Positions 23,049 to 33,812 of a DNA stretch of 64,000 bases are shown one piece after another. Made by a program: the position numbers and the translations under genes. Positions within the stretch are counted from its first letter, which is position 1. Every line of letters begins with the position of its first letter. The notes under the pieces were generated by a model, which was not told where the DNA came from, searched no databases, and saw only the letters and a program-made list of their open reading frames with translations. Origin of the DNA: Dacryopinax spathularia (taxonomy: Eukaryota; Basidiomycota; Dacrymycetes; Dacrymycetales; Dacrymycetaceae); contig JBBPFI010000010.1 in assembly GCA_037974965.1 (NCBI GenBank), forward strand, positions 682,001 through 746,000, read 5' to 3'.

Positions 23049-24370
23049 CAGCGTCGCTGCCCCCCTTCCCAAAATGGGGCCCTGCTAGAATGAGACTTAG
23101 TGTCACAACTGTCCATTGCTCCGTCACGGTTCAACTATCAAATCCTTCTGGAATTATCATCACCCATGTATGCGTTTGGCGGCCTCAGAGCACCATAGGA
23201 CATTCCTTTTCGCCCTGGTTACCTTCGATGCCGTCGTATGAGGATCTTTGCCGCACAAGACGAGCTTGACGACGCCCAAATATAAGTTACGTTTGCAGGG
23301 TGTTTTCGGACAACAGCGCTGTGGAATGTTCGGAGACCTGGCAGGGCCTGGCTACCACTCCTTCTACGAAGACTTACTTCGCCAGGTAGTGATCAACACT
23401 GTTGTTTCGGTATTTCTTTTCCTTGGGTTTAATTGTGGAGCCGAAGCTATTGTGAGCGCCTTCCCGCTAATCGGTCGTCAGGAACTATGCCCATATAAGA
23501 CCGAAGAAGCTGGGCAAATAGCCTCCGCCTCGGATACCGTGATTTTCATGTGCTGCAACTTAATGGTGGGGACGCTCCTTTACCTCTTCCTCAAGCCACA
23601 ATCTTTTGTTTTGTCACCGCATCGGCATGTTCCTGGCGAGCGCAACCGTGACTGCCATCTGCCATGGTTATCTGGTACGAGCACCGTCATTCCCTCAGTC
23701 ACAGCGCCGCTGAGTCGATTCCCGCCTCTTCTGCTATCACTGGCGGTGATGGAGGCACTTGGCTGAAGTGCATCCGGTACTCATAAGTAACATAGCAGTA
23801 CCCTATGCACTGCCTTGTTGTAGGTAGCTTTAATGAAGCGCAATTGCGTAAGCACGGTCGGTGCTTCAAATCTGCACCCGTCTGAACCCGTGTGACAGCA
23901 ACCGCTGCGACGCGCATTATCAGCGCGTCAGGGACTGGCACTGCCACCCCGGCCTTGAGACGCGCCAGCCAAACGTCTAAGTCCGCGCTATCTCCCCCCT
24001 CCTCCTCCTCCTCCTCGACCTCGACCTCGACAACTCCGGCAACGTGCTCAACAGCACGTCGTATCGACCCTCCTTCCCCCCCTCGACTCGTACTCTCTGG
24101 CTCTGGCGTTTCTACTCTCAAGATCGTGGCAGCCGGACTCAATCTTCTGCTCAAGGACCATTCGTACAGTGGTCAAACGAGCGGAAGTGCGAGCGAGGCT
24201 TCAAGCACCACCGAGCGATCAAGTTGCACAAGTTGCATTGCACGGACCGCTGTACGGCGAGAAGTGTGTGCGGCTTGTGCACTTGCATCTGCAGGCTCTT
24301 ATCTGGCGACTCGGGTTAAGGGGAACTGCCCCGCTTTACTCTAATACTTCTTTTGTGGCGAAGCGTCAAG
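23049..24370. other. Left flank of the transposon block
   Basis: A 172-codon frame at 23248-23763 has two hydrophobic stretches (VVINTVVSVFLFLGF, VIFMCCNLMVGTLLYLFL) but no recognisable family. At 24169-24240 a short frame reads WSNERKCERGFKHHRAIKLH, which resembles part of a zinc-finger loop seen in basidiomycete transposon proteins. It may be an unassigned 5' exon or a remnant. The left boundary of the element was not found. Confidence 0.35.
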
Positions 24371-27300
24371 ATGCCGTTCGCTTCCTGGCTCACTGGCTAT
24401 CGACATGGCCTACGACTCGAGAACCCGCATCCTCTGAGTCTTGAACTCGCGCGGCAGGTGCAGGAGGAGGAGAGGAAGCAGAGGCAGAAGCTGGAGGAGG
24501 AGGAATTGAAGAGGATGAAGGCGTTCATGCTGCAGTGGCAGGCGGAGCGGGAAGCAGAGAAGGCATCTGCCAAGAAGGCTGCGAAAGCTGCAGCGAAGCA
24601 GGCGAAGTCTTCGGCGCAAGGAGAAGGGGAGGGGATGGATGTGGAGGAGGAGGGGGAGGGGGAGGATATGCAGGCGATGGATGTGGACGCACCAGCCGAA
24701 GTCGTAGGCCAGAGGGCTTCGAAGCGGAAAGACAGGGGGATGGGAAGGCCTAAGCCCAAGCCCAAGGGAAAGGGAAAGGGAAAGGCGACGGTGACTGGGA
24801 GTGGATCGGGGAAGCGGAAGAGGGATGATAGTCCTCCGCCCGAAGAGGAAGATTATGTCGAGCCTATAATCAGTAAGTACATTTCGAATTCCGCATATGC
24901 CCAGCTCCCTCTTCCTCCTCTTCCTCCTCTTCCTCATCCTCCTCACCCTCCTCACCCTCCTCCTAACCTCCCAACCTCCCTCACTTCCATCCCCTTCCTT
25001 TTCCTCGTCCCGTCCTCATTCACACTCGCCTGAGAGGGAGGCAGGCTGCAATGCCCAAAGACCGCCGTACAGCGGTCACCGGGAACGCAGCCTCTCCCTC
25101 TCCCTCTCCCTCTCCCTCTCCCTCTCCCTCTCCCTCTCCCTCTCCCTCTCCCTCTCCCTCTCCCTGTCCCTCTCCCTCTCCCTGTCCCTCTCCCTGTCCC
25201 TCTCCCTGTCCCTCTCCCTCTCCCTCTCCCTCTCCCTCTCCCTGTCCCTCTCCCTGTCCCTCTCCCTCTCCCTCTCCCTCTCCCTCTCCCTCTCCCTCTC
25301 CCTCTCCCTCTCCCTCTCCCTCTCCCTCTCCCTGTCCCTCTCCCTCTCCCTGTCCCTCTCCCTGTCCCTCTCCCTGTCCCTCTCCCTCTCCCTCTCCCTC
25401 TCCCTCTCCCTGTCCCTCTCCCTGTCCCTCTCCCTGTCCCTCTCCCTGTCCCTCTCCCTCTCCCTCTCCCTCTCCCTCTCCCTCTCCCTCTCCCTCTCCC
25501 TCTCCCTCTCCCTCTCCCTCTCCCTCTCCCTCTCCCTCTCCCTCTCCCTCTCCCTCTCCCTCTCCCTCTCCCTCTCCCTCTCCCTCTCCCTCTCCCTCTC
25601 CCTCTCCCTTCCCTCCCTTCTTCTCTGCCTCTCGTACAGTCCGCTAATCCCAGCCTTAGAACGACTGAGACCCAACTTCACCGATGTTCGGTACAACACG
25701 ATCTTCAACGCCGACCAACCCATGCCGTTCACTTACACCAACGCGCCGAGTCTGCTCGTCAGGCCTGCTAATGGCTCAGCGACTCCATGGTCCGTCGAGC
25801 AACTTGGCAATGCCGTGCTGGAGGGAGCTACCACATATGTGGACGACCTGACGCTGGAGGAGTGGGAGGAGAATTGGCTAGAGATGAAGCGGCGATACGA
25901 CTTCTTCCTGAACGGCAAGGACGAGGATGGGGAATTTGATTGCCACGAATTACCCTTTATGTGGGAGGAGAACGGGCGTTGCGGCTGGGCGTCCTGTCAG
26001 TTCGACTGGACTGTCTTTGCTCAGCAAATCGAACCGGCCTTTCCTCACCGTGCCTTCGCTCAAGGAGTGCCAGCCAACGCTACGAATGCAATTGTCTGGT
26101 GGGCTCCTATTACTCCTCAGCTCGTGCAGCCCTATGTCCTCCCGGAAGACCGTGGCGTTCCGGTCAAACTTGGTGAGGCCGTTCACCGCAAGATCGACTT
26201 CAATGCCGAGCGCTACAAGCGCCTTGAAGCCATTCATGGCGGACAGCTCTTCGTCATCAACGCCTGGTGGGCCTACCTACTTATGGAGGCCCACACCCAC
26301 TTCGCTATCCTCGCCGTCACCCTTGCAGAGCGCGTCTCCAAGAAGAACTTCTGGCGGGACTGGTATCCCGCGAAGGTACACGAGCTCTGGGCGTTCGACT
26401 TCGACAACGAGCGCTACGATCTCTTCCGACCCGTTCCGTACAAGCTGCTCCTGGTAGTTTGGCTGCGTTGTCAACGCAAGGTGCGCGATCTCATCGCGCT
26501 CTGCAATTATTTCGAGTCGCTGGGGACTCAGCGACCCTTCGCTCCCGATAATCTTCCCGTAGTCAAGAACTACATCGGCGTTCTCCTGCCCAAATCAGCC
26601 GTCCTGAGGACCGACATGCAGAGGCTGCTCGAATTCTTCTTCGAGCATGGTGTGCCGGTTCTCGAGCCGCAACCGCACCCGCTCATTCTGCTATGGCATG
26701 AGCTCCCCCCCCTTCGCAAGATCAAGATCCCCGCCGCTCCTCCTTCTCCTCCTCCTGCTCCTCCTGCTCCTCCTCCTACTCGTCCTCCTCCCGCCGAGCC
26801 CGAGCCCAAACCCGAACCTGAGCTTGCCAAGAAGGTGGTCCGCCCCCAAGTTGATCCGCATAAACGCTGGGTGGACGTAAACCATACGCGTGCATGGGTT
26901 CTCCATAAGCGTAAAGAAATACTCGTCAACAGTGCTCATCACGGTGGTCCGCTGTTCGACATTCACGTGGGGGTCGAGGTTGAAGCTGCCCGGGATCAAG
27001 ACAAGCTTCGGAGTGCTGCCCGCGCAAATCCTAAGGTGCGGGCCGATAGGAAGAAGAAGATGGAGAAAAAGAAGAAGGCGATCATGGATGACGCCACGCT
27101 CTCTCAAGCTGAGAAGGAGAAGAAGATCCGGGCGCTCAACGCAGAGGACGTGATGGGCAAGTTGCGCACGTCCATCAAGCGGCTTAACTTCCCTGGCGAA
27201 ACAAAGTATGCCGGTGTCCTTTCATCCAGGTATAGGAACATGGAGTCGCGAATGGGGGAGATCCCCTTTGATATCGATTTTGCTGGCAAGAAGCTGGCCT

Positions 27301-28013
27301 ATTTCCTCCACCCGGAGCTTCAGGTGGCAGATGAAGCGGAGGAAGAAGACTCAGCTGACGCTGTTCCTCCCCCTCCTCCCCCTCCTCCCCATCCTCCAGC
27401 AGCTCAACCCCCTGCCCCTGCCCCTGCCCCGGCAGCTCAACCCCCTCCCCCTCCCCCGGCCCCAGCAGCCACTCAGCCTCCTCCCCCTCCCCCTCCCGTT
27501 TCTCCAGCCCATCCACCGCATTCTACTGTCTCAACAGCAGAAGCGTCATCGGCACCTACGAGCCAGAGCTCTAGCAAGTGGTGGCCTCAAAACGAAGGGG
27601 AGAGCCAAGGGAGGGAGGAGGGGGAGAGGGGAAATAGGGAGAGGGAGATGCGGAGTAGGGCGGCTGAGGAGCGGGGTGAGACACCTGCACCTCGCCAGTA
27701 TGCGCCACTGCCGGGTAGGCGGGCTGGACGCAGGACAGTCACTCCGAGCCGTTCCACCCCGGCTCCCTCTTCCTCACCCTCGGCGTCCTCGACCTCCTCG
27801 CCTGGCAAGGAGCACGGGCAAGCTGCCCCTTCCCCCTCATCCTCCTCCTCCACTCATCCGCACCGCAGCGGCTCCTCTTTCCCCTCTTCCTCCAACAATC
27901 GCCAAACACAAGCGGGCCTGTCCTCTTCCACTGGTATCCCAACGGACAGGAGCTTCTTCAGTAGCAAATCGAAGAAGACTAATCCGTATGCGACGAAGTC
28001 CCGCTTTTTGTAG
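24371..28013 (+). CDS. Unknown 953-aa protein in the transposon block, with microsatellite-bearing intron
   Basis: Exon 1 (24371-24872) starts [20 protein letters not shown], then a charged coiled stretch ([20 protein letters not shown]) and Lys/Arg-rich nuclear-type sequence ([20 protein letters not shown]). A 781-bp intron (24873-25653, phase 1) contains a huge CTCCCT tract. Exon 2 (25654-28013) continues [20 protein letters not shown] and a compact Trp-rich domain ([69 protein letters not shown]). A Pro-rich linker follows, then [20 protein letters not shown] and an end rich in Pro/Ser. I recognise no named domain. Position beside a Tnp2 transposase suggests an element-encoded accessory protein or captured host gene. 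Reading straight through the microsatellite would give long Ser-Leu repeats, which is rejected in favour of the intron. Confidence 0.6.
25044..25092. repeat. Imperfect 48-bp palindrome, copy A
   Basis: The centre ACCGCCGTACAGCGGT is nearly self-complementary and the outer ends GGCTGC / GCAGCC also pair. A second copy lies at 29985-30033. It directly abuts the CTCCCT tract. Confidence 0.7.
25092..25613. repeat. Hexanucleotide (CTCCCT)n microsatellite with higher-order pattern
   Basis: About 520 bp of CTCCCT units, with TGTCCC variants interspersed. The order of the variants near 25160-25260 recurs near 25330-25460, so a longer block has been duplicated. It lies inside the intron of the 953-aa gene. 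Confidence 0.9.
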
Positions 28014-29208
28014 TCGGTCATCGAGAACTTCATTGCGTTCTCGTGTATATTCACATTTCTCAACGGTAAGTCCCTACTCCACTGTGCATGAAGTAAAACT
28101 AATCCCCATTCAGATTCCGCAAACGACAAAAAGGAAAAAAAAGCCAAAAAAAAAAAGGGAATTCTCAGTTCTGTCATCGACTTCCAAGTCTTCTGCTCTA
28201 TCCCAGGCAAGCGATCGTTTCTGTCGCTTGATTATGGAACCTACTAACTATCTATCAGCTACAAACTACTACAGCCTCGCTACAAACAGAAAAAACACAA
28301 AAAATGAACACATGTTTTCTCTGGCCGACGGGCTCTCGGGTTAATGGTTTTTCTTTCTTTTCCTTACAGTCATAGGTAAGTGCTTCTGCTCCTGAATTGT
28401 ACTTGGTTGCTGACTCGCGATAGGTAGCTAGTCATGCTTTGTACAGTTTCGGTAATTGGAGTGGTTTGGACCACAACCTACCGCCTGTTGTGGAGCGATA
28501 TCCCTACTGAGTCCTGTGCCATTCCTCTCTCCCTTTTTCTCTGGGGATCCATCCTCTCGGCCTTCTCCTTCCTCTCCCTCTCCCTCTCCCTCTCCCTCTC
28601 CCTCTCCCTCTCCCTCTCCCTCTCCCTCCTCTGCCTCCTTTCCCTCCTCCCCGTCCTCCTCTCCCTCCTCTCCCTCCTCCTCTTCCTCACCTTCCTCCCC
28701 GTCCTTGCCCTCTCCCTTTCCGTCACCCTCTCCCTTCTCATCCTCTCCCGCGTGCCCTGCATACCCCTAATCTCTATCCCGCTCCTTCGCGTTGCCTGGC
28801 TCCTCCCTTTTCCCTCCCTCCGCAGCAGCTGTAACACTAACATGGAAGAAGTCCAGCACCAGCACCAGCACCAGCACCAGCACCGGCACCAGCACCAGCA
28901 CCAGCACCGGCACCGGCACCAGCACCGGGCTCAGCACTAGCACCAGCACCGGCACCGGCACCAGCACCAGCACCAGCCGCGACACCGACACCATCGGCAG
29001 TACCAGCACCAGCGTCGGCAGTACCAGCGCGACTTGCACCGGCAGCACGAGCCTGCTCAGCATCGCCACCACCGCAAGTACGAGAAGCAGCGACGGCACC
29101 ATCCTCAGCAGCAGCACAAGCACTCGCTGCATCCGCTGCACCAGCCCAAGTACCGCCGTTCTCCTCAGCAACGCTACACCAACAGCGACAGCAACACCAA
29201 CAGCAAAG
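28014..29208. other. Spacer with two microsatellites
   Basis: Contains a short CTCCCT tract (about 28575-28628) and a CAGCAC/CGGCAC tract (about 28855-28980). Frames through these give only low-complexity peptides (LSLSLS, STSTGT). No gene called. Confidence 0.45.
28855..28980. repeat. CAGCAC/CGGCAC hexanucleotide repeat
   Basis: Tandem CAGCAC units with CGGCAC variants, upstream of the small membrane-protein gene at 29209. Confidence 0.8.
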
Positions 29209-29699
29209 ATGGACGCCATCGACCACCATCTGCAAGTCACTGAGCGCGTTCTCTTGCGCTGGAACGCCCGCAAGACTTGGGTGTTCCTCATCGGCACTTC
29301 GACTGGCCTCATCGCCTTGGCTGCCCTGGATGGACAAACCGCCTTTGGCAAGCGTGCTGCCGGTATCTTTATGAAGGCGGCTCATCTTATTCGCGTAAGT
29401 CTTCTCTCCCGTCAAATAACATTACTAACTATTTCTAGATTACTTATAATTCGTCCTCTTCGGCGGATTTCGTTCGCGTGACTGGCGACTTCGGCAAGGG
29501 AATTGCCAACCTCGCACCCGCCTTTGCTCTCATGTGGGGCGGGTTTCTGGCCGTTTACGAGTTCGGCAAGCAGGAGGGAATGTGGGGTCGTGGAGGGGGT
29601 GCGGGAGGTGCGGTTGGGGGGGGGGGGGGGTTGGAGGAGATGCAGGCGGGGTTGGGGTGGAATTGGGAGGAGGGGAGGCGTAGCGTTCGAGATGTTTAG
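29209..29699 (+). CDS. Small membrane protein, unknown, 148 aa
   Basis: Two exons (29209-29394 and 29439-29699) with a well-formed intron (GTAAGT, ACTAAC branch site, CTAG). The protein starts MDAIDHHLQVTERVLLRWNA, has a hydrophobic helix VFLIGTSTGLIALAALDG and a second one around LAPAFALMWGGFLAVYEFG, and ends in a Gly-rich stretch. No family is recognised. An in-frame extension upstream through the CAGCAC repeat is possible but would add only Ser/Thr repeats. It lies between the 953-aa gene and the transposase, so it is either element cargo or an accessory gene. Confidence 0.5.
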
Positions 29700-29984
29700 C
29701 GAGGTTAGCAAGGGATCCTACGCACAGATCTGGCTGGCGTACCGTAAGTCTGTACGGCCTTACGCAGTGGGACTTCGCTGATGCTTGCTGACAGGTATTT
29801 CGCATAGATAATCACTCCTCACTTTAACTCCGAAAAGGTTATGGGCTACCGGTGAATACCATTTCATTACTCTGTATCTACGGACTGCCAAGGCAGCTTT
29901 TACATTGGGAGGACGGCTGCGAGGACAGGATGAGGTTGGGAGGGTGAAGGTGGTGCTGAGGGTGGTGTGGAGGAGGGAGGAACG

Positions 29985-30033
29985 GTTGCGACGGCCCAGA
30001 ACCGCCGTACGGCGGTCACTCGGAATGCAGCCG
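29985..30033. repeat. 48-bp palindrome, copy B
   Basis: Centre ACCGCCGTACGGCGGT (30001-30016) is a perfect 16-bp palindrome. The flanks match copy A in the same orientation and again precede a CT-rich tract. Confidence 0.75.
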
Positions 30034-30057
30034 CCATCCCTCCGATACTCTTCCCTC

Positions 30058-30330
30058 CCTCTCGTCACTCTTCCCTTCCCTCTCCCCGTCCCTCTCTCCT
30101 CCCCCTTCCCCTCCCCTCTCCCCTTCCCTCTCCCTCTCCCTCTCCCCTCTCCCCTTCCCTCTCCCTCTCCCTCTCCCCTCCCCCTTCCTCTCCCCTCTCC
30201 CCTTCCCTCTCCCCCTCCCTCTCCCCTCCCCCTTCCTCTCCCCCTTCCTCTTCCTCGTCCTCCCTCTCGTCCTCCCTCTCGTCCTCTCCTTCGTCCTCCC
30301 AGTCCCCTTCCCTTCCCCTGTTCCTACTCC
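30058..30330. repeat. CT-rich low-complexity tract
   Basis: Irregular CCCTCTC/CCTTCC/TCGTCC repeats, almost purely pyrimidine on the plus strand. Confidence 0.8.
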
Positions 30331-30358
30331 CGAGTGCGTGCTGACTCCGTTTCACAGG

Positions 30359-33300
30359 CTACTCGTCGCCTTCCACAAACGGCGGTTTCCTGTCGATGAT
30401 GCACCAGCGGTCGCGTACATCAAGTACACGACCCACAACTCCTTTTATCCCTGATATGTCCACAACCTGAAGTCCGGCGAGCTCCTTGAAGGCGAGAGCA
30501 CTACCCGTTGGTGGGGGCCGGTTGTGCGGCTTGCAGGGCTTGATGACAGCCAGCTGGAACTTCACCACACCAAGGCGAAGCTCGATTAGATGTTGTAGCT
30601 GGCCGTAGTGGACGATCTCGCGCATGAAGCGCCCGGGTTGATACTGGAACTGGGGAGATGGTGAGTCTGCTCTTGTTTCCTGAGGATGGACTGGGCTTAC
30701 CCTAACATAGGTCATATCCCGAGAATGACGATTCTTCAATCCCCCGGCGGCATGTACTGTGTCGCCTCCATAAGGAAGGCAAAGCTTTCCATACTGATTG
30801 ACCTGATCAGGGAGGGCGGCACGCACTGTTCGACCGTCAAGGTTGAGAAAGGCAGCCAGGTAGATAACCAGCTGAGTCTTGACGGCCGTACTGACTCGCA
30901 GAACAGATCTCGTGCCAAAAAGCTTTCGATGCCGGTTTACCCCCACCTTTGGCTTCTCAATCTCCTCGAGCGAGTACTGGAGTCGAAGTTTTCCCCATTG
31001 GGCAAGCCGGAGGATGTGCCGATCGATTCCAGGGTACGGATTTCTCCTTCCTGATACCGCACGCTGCAGCTCACCGCAATATCTCTCCATAGCGAACGCC
31101 CAGCACGTCCAGACGGGCCCAGCGGATTCCACGCAGTCGGCAATGTGCAAGAGCGAGTGGATTGTCACTGGGCAGAGTCCTACGCGATCGGAACGTCCCT
31201 GGACGTATAGGCGTTCGTAGTCGACTACCCACTTGGCTAGACGAGTTCGGAGCTGGGTCGCAAAGCCTTGAGGATAGGAGAAGGCCAGGCAGTCGGAAAT
31301 GCAGCTGGAGAGGTCGACCAGGTGCGTATAGTATTCATTTCGTTCAAATCGACCTGCCAATACTACAGGGGCGTATTGGGTCACCCAAAGCATCCAGGCT
31401 TCTGCAGTAAACTGGTGCCGCTGTTTCAACAGGTGGGGTACTCGGCGTCCGTACGCTCCTGGCATCGCGTCTCCGCTTTCGACGACTTGCTCTGCAATTG
31501 CTGACTGGACGGCTTTGTGTAGGATGAAATCGTCACCATCCATGCTATACTTGCTTAGGCCGAGCCAGAGATCGAGCAGCAGAGGCACCACGTTCTCAAA
31601 GACGAGATGCATAAAGTCCAACGGGAATGAGGCAGGCCAGATTATACTTCCAAAGTGCCGCCAAATACTGACCCCCTTGATACCAGATTCCATCCCCAGG
31701 CGATCCCGCTCAGCTTTCGACCTTGCCGACTGTACCTTCTCGGCGGTGTCTAGAATGACCTCGTGAGACCATCGAGGGAGATGGAGAGGGTCGAGCTGGG
31801 AGGGAAGGAGAGGAGGAGGCTGAGGCTGAGGCTGAGGCTGAGGCTGAGGCTGAGGCTGAGGCTGAGGCTGAGGCTGAGGCTGATGAGGATGAGGATGATG
31901 AGGATGATGAGGACGAGCAGGACGAGCAGGAGGAGGAGGAGGGAAGCCACGCCGGTCCAGAGGCACGCCGCTTGTCTTCTTCCTTTCCCCGTGCCGCACT
32001 GACGTGATGTCGCACATCCTGCATGGCTTGTGACCATTGTGGCCTTTGAAGTTCATCAGCTTGGCGACGGCCGGCATGTCGCCAAACAGTACGATCAAAT
32101 GGGCGCGTAACTTGAAGAATTCGTGTTTTGAAGCGTCATACGTCCTCACACCGTGCGCTAACTTGTAGAGCTCTTCGGCCAGCGGCCGATGGAACGAGTC
32201 CATGTCCTTCATCTGCTTCGGACCGGGAATGCAGCCAATCCGGAGTACGTTTTCCAGGTGCGTTCGCTCCTGCGGCGGCAGGTTGAAATTGAACAAAATC
32301 GTAGGCCAGGCTGTCGATCGAGGGCCTTTGAACGGTGCAAATCCATCGGTGGACAGTCCCAGAGCAATATCTCGAGGTGAGTCGAAGTACTTGTGCGGGA
32401 GGATTTCGCCGTTAACTTCTACACGGCGGCCCAGGAGCGTCTTGTACAGATTTCCTTGGAAGATGTCTGTCATATCGCAATGATACAAGTGTTGGCTGGC
32501 GCGATAGGAGCTGAGCAACGCAGCTCTTTCCACATTCTCGTACTGCGCCTGCAGCTGAGGAATGAGCGGTAGGTACTGGTACTGGCGATACGGCTTTCCA
32601 TTCGGCCTGAGGCGTGGCTCTCCACACCATGAACATGAGTTGAGCTCGGCAAGCGAGCCAGTGTATGCCATGCACGAATTCTTGCAGCAATCGTAGCTGA
32701 CAAACTTCAACGCAGATACGAATTTCACTCGGCGCTTGATCTGCGAGAGGGGCGGGAAGACCTCAGGATAGGCGATACTGAGGTGTTGGTAATGCGCGTC
32801 TAACAGGTGCGCTTTCGTTTTGTTGTAGAAGGCCTTGGACGTGAGCTTATCCGCGTTTGATAGTACATCTGCCTGCTATTAGAACACGCCTGAGCTACGA
32901 GTACATGGCTACCTACCAGGAATAGCCCGCAGCCCGAGCTCGAGCTCGTCGCTGGAGTCGTCCAGCTCAGCTTCAGCCTCCCTCTCCCCCTCCTCCTCTT
33001 CGTCCTCCTCGTCCTCCTCGTCCTCCTCGTCCTCCTCGTCCTCCTCGTCCTCCTCGTCCTCCTCCTCGTCCTCCTGCCCTTCCAGGGCTCTTTCCCAGGG
33101 CTCCGGTTCCCCCTCATCATCCGTCTCCTCCTGCTCTTCCTGCTCGTGCTCCTGTTCGTCCCCCCCCTCCCCCATCCCCATCCCCATCCCCTCCTCCCCC
33201 TCCATCCCCTCCTCCCCCTCCATCCCCTCCTCCCCCTCCTCCCCCTCCTGCCCCATCGGCTGGTCTCTTGGCTCCTCTCCGTCAGTCGTCTCGCTGTCAA

Positions 33301-33499
33301 GGTCCGTGCCTTCGTCTGGTTGAGCAGCTTGGCGAACTCGTTCCCGATGCATCGCTTGACGCTCTCGCTGATTTGCTCTTCTTTCAGCCTCTTCTTGCTC
33401 GCGTCGCTTTTTGGCAGCTACTCGATGCTTGTAGCGCTGAGTCCTCTTCAAGTTTCGTCCGCAGCAACGACAACGCTTCAGCCCCGACGACTTCGCCAT
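30359..33499 (-). CDS. Tnp2-type transposase (EnSpm/CACTA superfamily)
   Basis: Starts [20 protein letters not shown], a short Cys-rich N-terminal motif common in basidiomycete Tnp2 proteins, followed by a long Glu/Asp-rich low-complexity segment. After an intron (about 32880-32918) it continues [16 protein letters not shown] and then [20 protein letters not shown] with CSWCGEPR, the zinc-binding block of Tnp2. The core includes [55 protein letters not shown] with [11 protein letters not shown], and [21 protein letters not shown] poly-(Gln-Pro) insert encoded by a GAGGCT microsatellite interrupts the core. A further in-frame intron lies near 30655-30710. The frame is open throughout, so the element may be recent or still active. 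Tnp2 transposases cut and paste CACTA-type DNA transposons. Confidence 0.85.
31816..31882. repeat. GAGGCT hexanucleotide repeat inside the transposase
   Basis: About eleven tandem units; on the coding (minus) strand they encode alternating Gln and Pro. Confidence 0.85.
32993..33075. repeat. CTCGTC-type repeat inside the transposase N-terminal region
   Basis: Tandem TCCTCCTCG/CTCGTC units encoding a Glu-Glu-Asp run on the minus strand. A second low-complexity block (Glu/Gly/Met) follows at about 33160-33245. Confidence 0.8.
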
Positions 33500-33812
33500 G
33501 AACGAAAAGAGACAGAGAGCGGGGATTGGTCCCGCTGATGAAAACAAAGTCGGATCCACTAATCTGGGTAAGTCCTTGTTTGTTTATGTACATCGGCCGA
33601 TCCTCAGCTCCCAACACGTTTTTTCACTCGTTGCTGATTGCGCTTATCACAGGAAAAAATTGTTTTGCCTACTTAAACACGGTGCGTCCCCTCCCATCCT
33701 ACCCAACATGCCCTCCTGGTCTGATCTTGCAGATTCCCCGTCTATCAGCTGTTTCCTCAACGCTCCACCTTCAGACAAAGTCGACACTCCCGCCTCGCTC
33801 ATCCCGCCCACC

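Larger units (their letters stand above)
29700..30358. other. Spacer with palindrome and CT-rich tract
   Basis: Holds the second palindrome and a 250-bp pyrimidine tract, then the 3' end of the transposase gene. Confidence 0.5.

Noticed and set aside
23248-23763. 172-codon frame with two hydrophobic stretches
   Set aside because: No family, no supporting splice structure and no conserved start; left as possible only.
25092-25613. Possible CRISPR array
   Set aside because: There are no spacers; units are contiguous hexamers in a eukaryotic genome.
24897-25650. Continuous open frame through the CTCCCT tract (hundreds of Ser-Leu or Ser-Pro repeats)
   Set aside because: A hexanucleotide repeat without stop codons is open in any frame; a good donor at 24873 and acceptor at 25653 remove it and restore the phase.
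28792-29208. Ser/Thr-repeat N-terminal extension of the small membrane protein
   Set aside because: The extension consists of the translated CAGCAC microsatellite and continues the frame only because the repeat unit is a multiple of three.
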